A stretch of 64,000 bases of DNA from Aspidapion aeneum (lineage: Eukaryota; Arthropoda; Insecta; Coleoptera; Brentidae). The stretch is from assembly GCA_963576565.1 (NCBI GenBank), contig OY755047.1:11053764-11117763 (forward strand), given 5' to 3'. The position numbers and the translations under genes were made by a program. The number at the start of each line of letters is the position of its first letter. Position 1 is the first letter of the stretch. The notes under the pieces were generated by a model. The model was given only the letters and a program-made list of their open reading frames with translations, made no database searches and was not told where the DNA came from. Below are positions 1 through 9,501 of this stretch, piece after piece.

Positions 1-150
1 TGTCAAAACGTTATCTCAAAAATAATGCAATGTACTAAACTCCATCTCACAATTTTTGAGATAACTTTTTGACAGTTATCACCGGTTTACCATAACAAAT
101 ACCATAGACCAACGAAAAAAAGGTGTAAAAAGTTGTCTCAAAAATAATGA
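1..150. repeat. dispersed AT-rich repeat, copy 1
   Basis: This segment shares phrases with 21130-21290: 'tctcaaaaataatg', 'ttttgacagtt', and a run of the form 'agcgaaaaaaa' followed by 'gtctcaaaa'. The two are diverged copies of an unclassified repeat. No coding signal is visible, and the short open frame at 47-241 is AT-rich noise. The family's ends cannot be set because the window begins inside or next to it. Confidence 0.4.
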
Positions 151-1005
151 TATTAACTGTATGTAATCTTAAGTTTCTCTGGTATCGTATTAAAATTTTA
201 TTTCTATGGAAAGGATTAAGACTCCATTTCTTTCGTAACAATTATTTGTTTCAATTTGTTACTCATTTGTTTGGCACTAAACTGATCTCATACTTATTTT
301 ATTGACGTATGTATAAATAGATATTTTTAAGGTAGATCTAAACATACCTTCAATTTATTTACAAAATGCATATTCATATTATTATCATTATTTAAACAAG
401 GCATCGTGAGTAACGTCATAATCCTACTATAATTATAATAACAAATTGAAGAAAAATTTCAAGAGCTGTCTCAAGTTATCTTTAATGCTTCAATGAATCC
501 TCAGAATGACCTCCAAATATAATATGCCACCCATAGGACTTGACACTTTTCAAGGTGAAAAAAATTGTAATGAAATTAAAATAACATAGACAGGAAATTA
601 CATAGCGGAAGAAAGGAGAATTTAAGAGAGTATTAGTAAAGTAACTTATTAAAAAAATTTGTGAAACTAAGTGTTAAATTATTATTTATTTTATTTCGTT
701 TTAAATTATTGGATATCTTTTTGCTTGAATTATTCAATTGTTGTAAATCCTTTAACCATTAAATTGGATGAGAAAAAATACAAAAATGATATCTAAAAAT
801 TTACAAAAACACACGTCACATTGTTATAAATAAATTATGTAAACACAAACACATTATTATATTTGGTTAAATTTTTTAAGTAACGATCTTAAATAAAAGT
901 TTTATTTCCGTCTTTTTAAAAGATACTCACAAAGTCTAGGGGCGGTAATATTCGACAGAAAAACGTTTTTTGTAATAATTTTTTTCTGGTGGTGGGGTAA
1001 TTAAT
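151..1005. other. AT-rich DNA, nothing recognised
   Basis: Mostly A/T homopolymer-rich sequence. I see no open frame, tandem repeat or terminal repeat that I can support. Confidence 0.5.
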
Positions 1006-1013
1006 ACCTAAGT

Positions 1014-1197
1014 CACTGGCGTATATAGAAAACAGTTTTGGGGTGGGCCCAGGACAGTTTTGGGGGAGAGGGGCGAGGCCCCATCAGGCCGTATTTATGC
1101 TATTTTGTGTTTGAATTCATGAAATATGTGGAAAATATCTAAACAAATCTTAGCTTTGGGGAGGGGTGGGGCGAGACCCCCCTTATATACGCCACTG
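1014..1197. mobile_element. hAT-type MITE (184 bp)
   Basis: The ends are imperfect inverted repeats, CACTGGCGTATATA on the left and TATATACGCCACTG on the right. The flanks ACCTAAGT (1006-1013) and ACCTAAGC (1198-1205) match at 7 of 8 bases, as expected for an 8-bp hAT target-site duplication. The interior has G-rich blocks and no coding capacity. A hAT transposase would have to act in trans. Confidence 0.7.
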
Positions 1198-1205
1198 ACC
1201 TAAGC

Positions 1206-1887
1206 CCTTTAATTATTACCTTAAAGTAATTACCCAGTTACTTTCCCCATCTCAAATCCGCGTTAGAAAACATAACGCGTAATAAATAATCAGTCTTTAA
1301 TGGATCAAATATTGGAGTTCCCCCCCTCATCAAGCGCCGATTTGAAGGAAGACAATGAAGTAATTCACCTCCCCCCCCCCTAGAAAAACAAAAATTGAAT
1401 TTTAGTTAATAAGTATCGGGCTAACTGGATAACTATCTCCCCCCTAAAAAAATAATTACAAAAGTAGTGTTTTCGTCCCCCATTACCCTCCCTAGATTTT
1501 AACCCAGATCCGCACTTTTCATTTCTGGGTGCGCCACTGGCAATAAGGTCACTGATGATAAGTCGTCTCAAGAACAAAATTCTTAATTTCTTTATAAAAA
1601 AATTCTTATTAATATTGTTTTAAGTGATGCTTAAAAAAATAAAGACAAATAAACAATACCTTTCGTTGAAACAAGCTAAAAATTATTAGCAATTACCAAA
1701 TGGGTGAGCACTAGATGTTTGCCTATAATTTTTTTGTTACTTGTAAGTACATAATACATACAATTACTTATGTTAGTCACTTTTTTTACCACTAAAAAAA
1801 TTTAAAGAAGGTGCCTATTGTTCGTTTTATAAGGTGATTTGCATATAAGTTTTGATGAGACAAACTAGGTTCATTTTTTTAAGGTTT
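1206..1887. other. AT-rich DNA with one half-MITE end
   Basis: Near 1525-1545 lies TTTCTGGGTGCGCCACTGG, the inverted equivalent of TAGTGGCGCACCCAGAAAT at 33657. This looks like one end of a hAT-like MITE whose other end I could not find. The rest is AT-rich with C/T-rich runs and no gene. Confidence 0.4.
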
Positions 1888-1889
1888 TA

Positions 1890-3159
1890 CGAGGATGGGA
1901 TGAAAAGTTTCCCGCCTAACATAGAACGCAACACCATAGTGACTAAATAATAGTTTATTTTTCTACGTAGTCCCCTTGTAAGGTAATACATTTGGCCCCA
2001 CGATGTTCCACTGATTTGATGCCATCACTGATTGATCCAAATCGTCAAAATAGGCGCTTTTAGCTGCAATGACATCTAAATCTAAGGAAAGTTTTTTTCC
2101 AGCAATAAATTTTTTAGGTTTGGAAACAAATAAAAGTCTGACGGGGCCAGGTCTGGCGAATAAGGTTTAGCAGTTTAAAACCTAGGTGATGGATTTTAGC
2201 CATTACAAGAGCGGACTTGTGGCAAGGTGCATTGTCCTGATGACACAACATTTTCTTTTTTGCCAAACCAGGGCGTGTTTCGCTTATATTCTGCTTGAGC
2301 TGGTCTAGTAAGTCGCTGTAGTACTCTGAATTTATTGTTCTTCCTTTTTCGAGATAATCTATGAGGAGTATCCCTTTAGCGTCCCAAAAGACCATTGCCA
2401 TGACCTTTCAGCAGACGGTACTGCCTTTGCCTTCTTTGGAACTAGTTCGTCCTTTGCCGTCCATTGTTTAGACTGTTGCTTAGTTTCAGGGGTATAATGA
2501 TGAACTCATGTTTCATCAACCGTAATAAATCTTCGCAAAAAGTCCCCGGAATTACGTCTAAACAGAGCCAAATTCTCCTCTGTAATGGTTAGACGCACGA
2601 GCTATTAACCTGGCGTTAGCAAACGCGGCACCCATCGGGCGGATAGCTTTCTCATACCTAGAACTTCACATAAAATATGGTGAACTCGCTCTTTTGATAT
2701 GCCCACAGCCTCAGCTACCTCTTCCAGTCTTAATCTGCGATCTTTTTGGATTAGTTTCTGAATGGTTTGCACCATTTCTTCAGAAGTTGCCGTTTTTGGC
2801 CTGCCAGAACGCGGAGCATCATCAGTGCTAGTATGACCACGTTTAAAGTCTGATACCCAGGATTTAACTGTGGTGTAGGAAGGAGCAGATTCCCCTAGTG
2901 TAGCATCTAGTTCAGCTTTTATTTCCGTCGGAGATAACCCTTTGATATGAAAATATTTAATCACGGCTCTTATCTCGCTTTTTTTCCCTCTTTTAAAATT
3001 GTATAAACTTTCAAAATAAGCAGGACACAAACTACTTGACGCACTCACATTAAACTTCGAGCGTATACTGATCACAAGCAAGGCTACACAAACACGTTGG
3101 CACACAAAGCAAATCGGGCCTGCTATAGGCTAGGCCGGAAACTTTCCATCCCATCCTCG
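1890..3159 (-). mobile_element. mariner element, irritans type (1,270 bp)
   Basis: The element starts CGAGGATGGGATG (1890) and ends with the inverted counterpart CATCCCATCCTCG (3159). The terminal repeats are about 30 bp and nearly perfect. TA dinucleotides at 1888-1889 and 3160-3161 are the target-site duplication. Length and organisation fit a full-length mariner. The transposase lies on the minus strand and is broken (see the pseudogene). The good terminal repeats and TSD argue for an intact insertion that then decayed. Confidence 0.93.
1955..3105 (-). pseudogene. mariner transposase pseudogene (irritans subfamily, DD34D)
   Basis: Transposase of a cut-and-paste Tc1/mariner element; intact relatives are about 345-350 residues. 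Reading from 3105 downwards, the N-terminal paired helix-turn-helix region is present (phrases IKYFHIKGLSP, TVKSWVSDFKRG, RSGRPKTAT, GISKERVHHIL, WVPRLLT). Two adjacent stops (TAA TAG, near 2600) interrupt it. The catalytic core follows: VDET with the next Trp codon changed to TGA (about 2506-2508), then a one-base frameshift just before MAMVFWDAKG, then HQDNAPCH near 2230, then a second frame change with loss of about two codons before YSPDLAPSD. The C-terminal Y-V-E-K ends at TAA 1955-1957. The true start is unclear because no Met lies at the usual place. The gene cannot make a working protein. Subfamily assignment rests on motif wording recalled from irritans mariners. Confidence 0.9.
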
Positions 3160-3161
3160 TA

Positions 3162-4079
3162 TGTTGCGACAAGAAAAAATTTCCAACAAATTTTTTAAAA
3201 TTTTCGAAAAATTTTTAAAATTTTCAAAATTCTACAAAATGCACTTTGGTGAGTTACTGCCCTTTGGTTTATGTTTTTATTCCCCAGAGACAATTTCTGC
3301 GTGCGCTCCTGATTTTAAAATGCATTTTTTTAATATTATGTAGGTATAAAAAAATTATATATATGTAAACTAGAATGATTTAACTAATCAAACTTCTAAA
3401 CAATAGAAAAAAAACAGAAAAATCATGCAGGATGCGTAAAAATGTCAGAAATTTTGTTACGCCTTGCTTATCCTGCGACCTTGTGAACAAAAATTCGATT
3501 TTTGCAAAACAATGTAAATGTAATGAAAAATTAGCTAGTTTGATATTAAAAAAAATGTAAAGCAACTATGAACTAACTAGTTTAGGTTTTAACCTTGTGA
3601 CAAAAATAGATTTTTTTTTAATTAAGTTAAAATCTTCTTAATTACGAAAATTGCTTTATTTTTTTTTATACCTACATTTCTAAAGATGACAAAAATGCGG
3701 AAAACAATTCTTATAGCTACATATATAGATAAAAAATTAGTACTACGAGAAATACGCAAGTACGTCGATTTAAAATTTTAATGAATTTTGTAACGTCTCG
3801 TTGCACTTTGTAAATAAATGAGAAAGATGTACACTAGAACCCAAAAATATTGACTTCAAACTGATTTAGTTTTTTTTTGTTTTATATCTAAATATTTAAG
3901 GTGCGACATATTTTTAAAGCTGTCTATACACTTGGCAGTGGTGGCGCGTGGTTAAAAGTTTTCGGAGTGCACACCAAAAAAAAAATAAAAAATTGCGGCG
4001 CAGGCGGAGTTTTTTTTGCAAATAATTAAAAAATGAGATATATTATTGAATTTATAAATAAATAATAAATGTATCATAC
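3162..4079. other. AT-rich DNA, no gene recognised
   Basis: Homopolymer-rich, and short open frames here have low-complexity composition. Nothing supportable was seen. Confidence 0.5.
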
Positions 4080-4176
4080 CTAGTTTACATATTTTCTCTT
4101 CTAATGGCAAAGATGAAAATTTAATTGTTTTTAAATATTGCACGCTAATGCTATCAGAATTAGAAACTTCCGCCAT
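4080..4176 (-). CDS. possible first exon of a hAT/ZMYM1-like gene (tentative)
   Basis: On the minus strand an ATG at 4176 opens a 97-nt stretch reading MAEVSNSDSISVQYLKTIKF and then SSLPLEEKICKLG. It runs into a donor-like AAACTAG|GTATGA at 4080/4079. The 'LEEKIxxxxLG' wording resembles the N-terminus of hAT-related ZMYM1/TTF-type proteins in insects, where such a stretch precedes a C2H2/TTF-like region. No continuation was found downstream on this strand. The adjacent hAT MITE (4242-4557) lies upstream of it. It could equally be chance, and I place little weight on it. Confidence 0.2.
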
Positions 4177-4241
4177 TGTCGTAAATACCAAATCGTTGAA
4201 ATCAAAACAAACCGCCAGCGCCCGACCGATAATGCCAAATT

Positions 4242-4557
4242 AGTGGGGTGCAAGTACTATCTACTCGATACTTTAATATCTGATACATGGGCGGATTCGA
4301 AGTAATCGAATATCCTTCGACGCTAAATACTCGTTACTCGAATCCCGAATGGGACCGAAGCCGAAGTGTTACTTTCGTATCAATTGTATCGGCATCGGCG
4401 TATGAGTAACGAGTTTGGAGTACTTGTAATCATTTGGGCCGATATTTATATATTGGATTTACCGATAATATAATATAAATAATAATAAAATCTAATACTC
4501 GAATAGGAAGTATGAGTATCTACTCAATACTGGGAAAAGTAATCGTTGTACATCACT
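4242..4557. mobile_element. hAT-type MITE with perfect 8-bp TSD (316 bp)
   Basis: GCCAAATT occurs immediately before (4234-4241) and after (4558-4565) the element, a perfect 8-bp duplication. The ends AGTGGGGTGCAAGTAC and its diverged inverse (…TTGTACATCACT) form a terminal inverted repeat. Both subterminal regions contain ACTCGATAC/TACTCAATAC-like motifs. No coding capacity. The perfect TSD suggests a fairly recent insertion. Confidence 0.85.
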
Positions 4558-4565
4558 GCCAAATT

Positions 4566-5164
4566 GTCTAAGTGCACCAATTAAAAGTGCTCTTGAGCTC
4601 CTCTAACATGCAACGCGGCTAGTTTTTGCACAGATTTTGTTGCACTGCCGCAGAAAGGTTCAGATTCTATATACTGTAAAATTCTATTGGGACATGTCGT
4701 CCTCTCTTTCTATATTTCGTAATTAGAATGCGACACAACATCTACGGAGCAAATAAAAGTGAATAATTAGATTCGATCTAACTATATAGCGCTTCCGCCA
4801 GCATGCACCGCAGGTGGTTTGAATACGAATACAAACACATACATACCGGGTATTAATTTGTAGGTAATATTCCAGTCTTTAGTGAATTCCGTTTGGGGTA
4901 ATTATTAATTAAATTTTAGTATTTTTTTAAGTAAAATTTGGGAGTGCACGTACACATGTGCACTTATGGAGAAACCGCCACTGACACTTGGACATTGTTG
5001 CCAAATTACATTAAATTAGTGTCCATAAATACTAGATTTTACGGCATAATTACACGTCATTTATTGTTCATTCAAGGCCAACGAAAAAATACAGACCACG
5101 ACCCTGAAAAAATCAGCTATTATGGTGGGCTGCTTCTTTTTCTTTACTGTGTTGTGTATTCTAT
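4566..5164. other. AT-rich DNA with one fragment of the 23-25 kb palindrome repeat
   Basis: Around 5070-5130, the phrase CACGACCCTGAAAAAATCAG and its flanks match the repeat unit that builds the large palindrome at 23107-24975, in a diverged form. The frame at 4938-5171 overlaps this fragment and is not convincing as a gene. Confidence 0.45.
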
Positions 5165-5285
5165 TCTGTAGCAGTGCTATTTTGTAAGGCGCTATATTGA
5201 TGCACGCTATTTTGTAAGCGCCATTTTGTAGCAGCGCTATTTTGAAGCAGCGCTATTTTATAGGGTGCTATTTTGTAGCAGAGCC
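5165..5285. repeat. degenerate short tandem repeat (gcgctattttgtagca)
   Basis: About six imperfect copies of a unit close to 'agcagcgctattttgt' (15-22 bp spacing) lie in this stretch. The copies vary in length and base composition, so this is an old minisatellite. No associated gene. Confidence 0.7.
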
Positions 5286-6332
5286 TTCCTTTATACGTGA
5301 ATTTGAGAAATCATACGACAATAAAGATTTCAAATTTTTGACGTCCAAAAGATTGACTGGAAATTTAGCTCTAGTTAATTTTATTTAATTGTGACACTGA
5401 CCTTTACTTTAGTTTATTACCTCTAATTATTATGAAAAAAGTTTTCCAGTAAATGGAAAACCCAATTTTCTCAACGAGAGGTTTGAATTTTTCCAAAGTA
5501 TAAAAAATAATAACATAAAACCGCGATATGATTATAAGTTTCTTTACAGAAAAAATAACGCTTTTAAATTACTAAGTTTGATTTTTTTTTACATTAGTCA
5601 CGAAATCAATAAAGTATAAACGAAAATAATAAACGGAATTTTAGAATAAGCATCTAATTTTAGTTAATTTTATAAATTATTATATTTTTTATATAGACAT
5701 AAATACAAAAAACAGATTCTACTGTGTACATTTGAAAAAGACTAAGATTACTTTTTTCAAATAAATAAATTTTTATTTTTATTGTTGTCACAATAAAAAA
5801 ATTGACGCCAGGAGGCACGCACAGCCATCGATAAGACCTAGTCGTTTTCAGTGTTGATGTAGCTTTATTTTTGTAAAAATAAAGTTTTCGTTGTTGAGAT
5901 ATATATCATTTTCTTTTCTCAAAACTGGCAAACTTTGACTTTATGGCACATTTTTTGAAACTGTTAGTTTCCAATCTATGTTTGAAAAATATGTTTCGCC
6001 AGCTGTTGTATTTCGTAGATATGATTTTTTAAAGACTTTAATGTTATGATAAATTTTGTTGATAATAGAATTTTTAATCGTCTTTGAATACTTTTGTAGC
6101 TACTGTGGTTCTTAATTTATGATTTTTTTTTAACATTTGAGCCCCCTACTACCCCCTTACAACCTCCTCACTCTAATACAAAGAACTAATGGTCTTATTC
6201 ACGGATACCACAAAATTTGGAAAAGAACCGAATCGATTCCATCACAAAATAGTTGGACCTTTATTGACCATGAAAAATAAAAGTTTTTTTTTCTACGACC
6301 GTGCATATATACCCACTTTCCCGCACGTATTT
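5286..6332. other. AT-rich DNA, nothing recognised
   Basis: Low-complexity AT-rich DNA up to the palindrome cluster at 6333. A half-site resembling the palindrome stem (CACTTTCCCGCACG, 6314-6327) precedes that cluster. Confidence 0.45.
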
Positions 6333-6408
6333 TAGTTTTGAAAGCATCACTTTCCCGCCCTAGTGCGGGAAAATCACTTTCCCGCACTAGTGCGGGAAAG
6401 TAAAACTA
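6333..6408. repeat. left-end tandem palindromes of tyrosine-recombinase element 1
   Basis: Two palindromes stand side by side. The first (6350-6373) has arms CTTTCCCGCCC/GTGCGGGAAAA and is imperfect. The second (6377-6400) is a perfect 24-nt palindrome built from CTTTCCCGCAC, TA and GTGCGGGAAAG. Both lie inside a wider foldback opened by TAGTTTT (6333-6339) and closed by AAAACTA (6402-6408). The same stem motif recurs in the foldback downstream of the recombinase gene at 7952-8076, and this links the two as the ends of one element. A recombinase-binding role is inferred. Confidence 0.75.
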
Positions 6409-6713
6409 TGCCAATTTTGGAGTTATTCTATAGGTTTATACCTCAAAAGTCGTAACTATCGACTTGGTACAGTGTAGGGAATTTAGCAGATAGGCAATCT
6501 GATGAATTATAGCTCATTTCAAGTTTTTTATTCAATTTAAAAAAAAAACAGAATAATGGATTTTTTTAAATATTTCTGCATACCCCCCGTATAGTCATGT
6601 CATACAACAACTATCAAGCCAAGCTGTGACAGGTGCTTGGTCCAGTTTGCTATGGCAACCAAGTTATGTTATTGTTACTCAAACGTCGAAGCTAGTCAAA
6701 GAGCGTCTCTGAA

Positions 6714-7871
6714 GTGACAAAACTTCCGGAGTGCATTTTGCAGGCTGCTGAAGATGTGAATGGTGAGCTGCTACCTGCCAAATCGAGACAAAGGTACGAA
6801 AAACAGTACAATCATATTGTTACATGGTGTAAGGAGAAAGGGGTGAGAATCTACAAAGAAGAAGTCTTCTTGGCATACTTCCTAGACCTGAGCAAGGTCT
6901 TGAAATCGAATACCTTATGGTCACGCTATTCCATGGTGAAAAGCTTGGTTAAAATTAAGCAAAATCTGGACATAAGCAGATTCCACAAGCTAACATCGTT
7001 TCTTAAACAAAAAAATGTTGGTTTTCGAGCACAGAAGGCGCAAGTTTTCACCAAAGATGATATATCGCGGTTTATGTTAGCTCCTGATGAGATTTATTTG
7101 ATGATTAAAGTGAGTACCATTTTTGCTTTGGCTGGTGCTCTCCGCAGGGCGGAGCTTTTAAATATCACTCTGGATGACATACAGGATAAAGGAAGTCTGA
7201 TCGTTGTTAAGATCTCCGACACTAAAAATCATTCCTCAAGATCCTTCGTTTTATCCGAAGAAATAAATAATGGATCTTTTTTGATGCTGTATAGAAAGTA
7301 CGCAAATTTGAGACCTCCTACTACTCCGCACCGCCGGTTTTTCATTTATTATAAAAAAGGAAAATGTTCCAATCAGTGTGTAGGAGTGAACACTTTTGGA
7401 AAGATGCCATCAGAGATCGCTGCATATTTGCGCCTACCTAACCCAGAACGTTATACCGGCCATAGCTTCAGACGTTCTTTAGCAACATTCCTAGCAGATT
7501 CAGGTGAAGGCATAACAAACATAAAACGCCTTGGTGGGTGGAAGTCCACTGCTGTCGCTGAGGGGTATTTGGAAGATTCCGAGAAACAGAAAGAGAACAT
7601 CTCGAGTAAGATTCTTTCATCTACCTATGACCTGCAATCGTTGCCAGCACCGTCATCGTCAACTGTAAGTGACCTGCAACTGCTGCCGTCAACGTCCACT
7701 GGAAGAGTCCTGCAGACCCAGACGCCATCTTTGCGCACTTTCGATTCTACAAGCGGCCACCAGATGCGAGAATTACCACCATCGAACTCCACTACACCGG
7801 CAATTCTGAATAATCTTCAAACTGCAACAAATTGTGTTTTCAATATCACTATTACCAATAATAATAATTAG
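6714..7871 (+). CDS. tyrosine recombinase of a Crypton-like element, copy 1
   Basis: A 385-codon uninterrupted frame. Residues about 20-130 form an alpha-helical core-binding-like region (LLPAKSRQRYEKQY, WCKEKGV, LWSRYSMVKSLV). Residues 130-290 are the catalytic domain: R144 in GALRRAEL, a beta-hairpin Lys near 171, H250 and R253 in TGHSFRR, W276 in GGWKS, and the candidate nucleophile Y285 in AEGYLED. The 300-385 tail is Ser/Thr/Pro-rich and ends NITITNNNN, a motif also found at the end of the second copy. Family knowledge: such enzymes cut and join DNA through a phosphotyrosine link and power Cryptons, DIRS and Ngaro. No reverse transcriptase lies nearby, so a Crypton-like or new class is favoured. 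The frame opens with GTG at 6714 and an in-frame TAG at 6693-6695 lies upstream. No ATG sits at the expected place, so the start may be mutated or supplied by an upstream exon. Unlike copy 2, there is no intron at codon 132. Confidence 0.85.
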   Translation: MTKLPECILQAAEDVNGELLPAKSRQRYEKQYNHIVTWCKEKGVRIYKEEVFLAYFLDLSKVLKSNTLWSRYSMVKSLVKIKQNLDISRFHKLTSFLKQKNVGFRAQKAQVFTKDDISRFMLAPDEIYLMIKVSTIFALAGALRRAELLNITLDDIQDKGSLIVVKISDTKNHSSRSFVLSEEINNGSFLMLYRKYANLRPPTTPHRRFFIYYKKGKCSNQCVGVNTFGKMPSEIAAYLRLPNPERYTGHSFRRSLATFLADSGEGITNIKRLGGWKSTAVAEGYLEDSEKQKENISSKILSSTYDLQSLPAPSSSTVSDLQLLPSTSTGRVLQTQTPSLRTFDSTSGHQMRELPPSNSTTPAILNNLQTATNCVFNITITNNNN

Positions 7872-7888
7872 TATTTTATTTATGTTCA

Positions 7889-7894
7889 AATAAA
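7889..7894 (+). terminator. candidate polyadenylation signal
   Basis: AATAAA lies 18 bases after the recombinase stop codon and is followed by T- and TG-rich sequence. The position suits a short 3' UTR, but such hexamers are common in AT-rich DNA. Confidence 0.35.
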
Positions 7895-7951
7895 ATATTT
7901 TTTCAAAAGTAAATTTGTGGTATTGTAACATCGGTCGAAGAAAAAATAATG

Positions 7952-8076
7952 TTCCTAACTCATGCGGAAAGTGTCTTTCCCACCCTCGACTGCTTGCCCG
8001 AACTCCGCTCCGCATCGTTCGGGTCAACTGCAGTCGCGTGCGGGAAAGTATCACTTTCCACACTTGTTAGGAAAAT
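7952..8076. repeat. right-end long foldback of tyrosine-recombinase element 1
   Basis: An imperfect palindrome of about 125 bp. Arms open with TTCCTAAC (7952) and close with GTTAGGAA (8066-8073). Inside, TGCGGAAAGTG pairs with CACTTTCCACA, CTTTCCCACCC pairs with GTGCGGGAAAG, CGACTGC pairs with GCAGTCG, and CCCGAAC pairs with GTTCGGG. Read from the right arm inwards, the core is GGAAAGTGATACTTTCC, itself a small palindrome around GAT. The same scaffold, with a different stem, flanks the second recombinase gene at 13651-13785. It is likely one end of the element and perhaps a recombination site (inference). Confidence 0.75.
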
Positions 8077-8386
8077 AACTATTTTACAATCCTAATTATT
8101 ATCCTTCTTGCATACAATATGGCTAAAAGCTTTATTGTCCATAAGAAATCCCGCTTAGAAAGAGACAAATTATATTTTCAGGATTAATATGAATGTCAAA
8201 GCACAAGTCCTCCCCTGAACTCGAATGTCTAGTGGTTGTTCATGCTTTCCTTATCCCAGAGATTTCTTTTGTAAAATGTTACCCATCACAATACAATTTC
8301 TCCTCTTATGTTCCCCCTCTTCCTTCGAGTGTTACTACGGAGGTCGGAATTGCCTAAGATCGGTGTAAACCCTTATGTACTTATTC
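8077..8386. other. spacer, nothing recognised
   Basis: Sequence between the recombinase element and the Harbinger-like element. No frame or repeat supported. Confidence 0.5.
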
Positions 8387-8389
8387 TTA

Positions 8390-9429
8390 AGGAGAGTTTA
8401 CACATGCATGGATTTGCTGGCGCCAATAAAAACTGGCGCGCCAGTAAGTTAAATTTGCAAGTGTAAACACCGACTTGCACACAAGTTATTTTTTTGCATG
8501 CATGTATCAAAAAAGTCTGCAGCTGACTGAATTTGCTGGCGCCAGTGGTGACGCATGCGCGCAGAAAAGGAAAATTTTCATGTGTAAACAAGTGCTTGCA
8601 CGTCGGCTTGCCAGTTTTAAGTTCATTATTTTACATTATTTTTTATTTTCATTGTGTTTGAGCTTAAAAATTTTGTTTATTTTTGTTTTTATAGCTTAAT
8701 ATGGCTAAAAAAAGTGGTCAGCAGAACTGACCATACAGTTTCTTGAAGGCTATGAATGTTTTCCTTGTTTATGGGATGTACACAGTAGTTCGTATAAAAA
8801 CAAAGATAGTCGAGATAATGCTTCCCAAAAAATTAGTAAAATAATGACTATTGAAGGCTTTGAAGTTGCAGAAGTAAAAGCAAAAATATGATCCATAAGA
8901 AACACATATGCTTTGGAATTGACAAAAATTTAAAAAAGCCAACGTTCCGGAGCCGGTGCAAATGAAGTATACACCCCAAAAGTACCATGGTTTAAAGTAG
9001 CAGACCGAGTTTTAAAGAATGTTGTTTAAATAAGAGAAACTCTAGAAGAATATCAAAATGTTGCTTTGTCATTCGAAGATGGTTTTTATAGCTCGCAGGA
9101 TCTTCTGCTGCAAGTTCTCCTAAAAGTTTTTCGGAAGCACCCAAAGTAGATCGACTAGCAACCCATGCTTTAACCCATGCAGATACGGCCTTTTCGTTGT
9201 TCCTTTTCCTGAATCTCTTTTATTTATTTTTTTTCATTAAAAGTTTAGCGACTATTTTGCAGGCTTCCGAGAGTTCAGCCGACATATCGCGTATCGTGTA
9301 CACTTTAAAAATGAAACTGGCGTGCCAGTCTTTTTAATTTTCGCACAATAGTGTAAACCTTTACTGGCGTGCCAATAGAACTGGCGCGAACACTGACGCC
9401 ACTAAATTCATGCATGTGTAAACCCACTA
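8390..9429 (+). mobile_element. PIF/Harbinger-like element with MADF gene remnant (1,040 bp)
   Basis: The terminal inverted repeat contains GTTTACACATGCATG followed by TGGCGCCA (left) or the inverse of TGGCGTCA (right). TTA at 8387-8389 and 9430-9432 fits the 3-bp TWA duplication typical of PIF/Harbinger. Subterminal palindromes ACTGGCGCGCCAGT (left) and ACTGGCGTGCCA (right) repeat the GGCGCC theme. Inside is a decayed MADF/Myb-like gene, which is the accessory DNA-binding protein of this superfamily. The nuclease gene is absent, so the element is non-autonomous or internally deleted. Confidence 0.8.
8701..9149 (+). pseudogene. MADF/Myb-SANT-like protein pseudogene of a Harbinger element
   Basis: Harbinger elements encode a MADF-type DNA-binding protein that helps bring the nuclease to element ends. 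The frame starts at ATG 8701, shifts by one base before WSAELTIQFLEGYECFPCLW, and continues with SSYKNKDSRDNASQKISKIM and VAEVKAKI. A TGA stop follows, then SIRNTYALELTKI, another one-base shift, QRSGAGANEVYTPKVPWFKV, an in-frame TAA after LKNVV, and ETLEEYQNV to the end. The order of aromatic and basic positions (W…FLEGY…LW…YKN…R…A…KI…VK.KI..IR..Y..EL.K) is the classic MADF pattern. It has at least two stops and two frameshifts, so it is dead. Confidence 0.8.
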
Positions 9430-9501
9430 TTATTTAAACAACTGCTAATATAATTTTTTTCTAAGCAGGCTTCCCTATGGACAGTTAAGATTTTACCTAT
9501 A

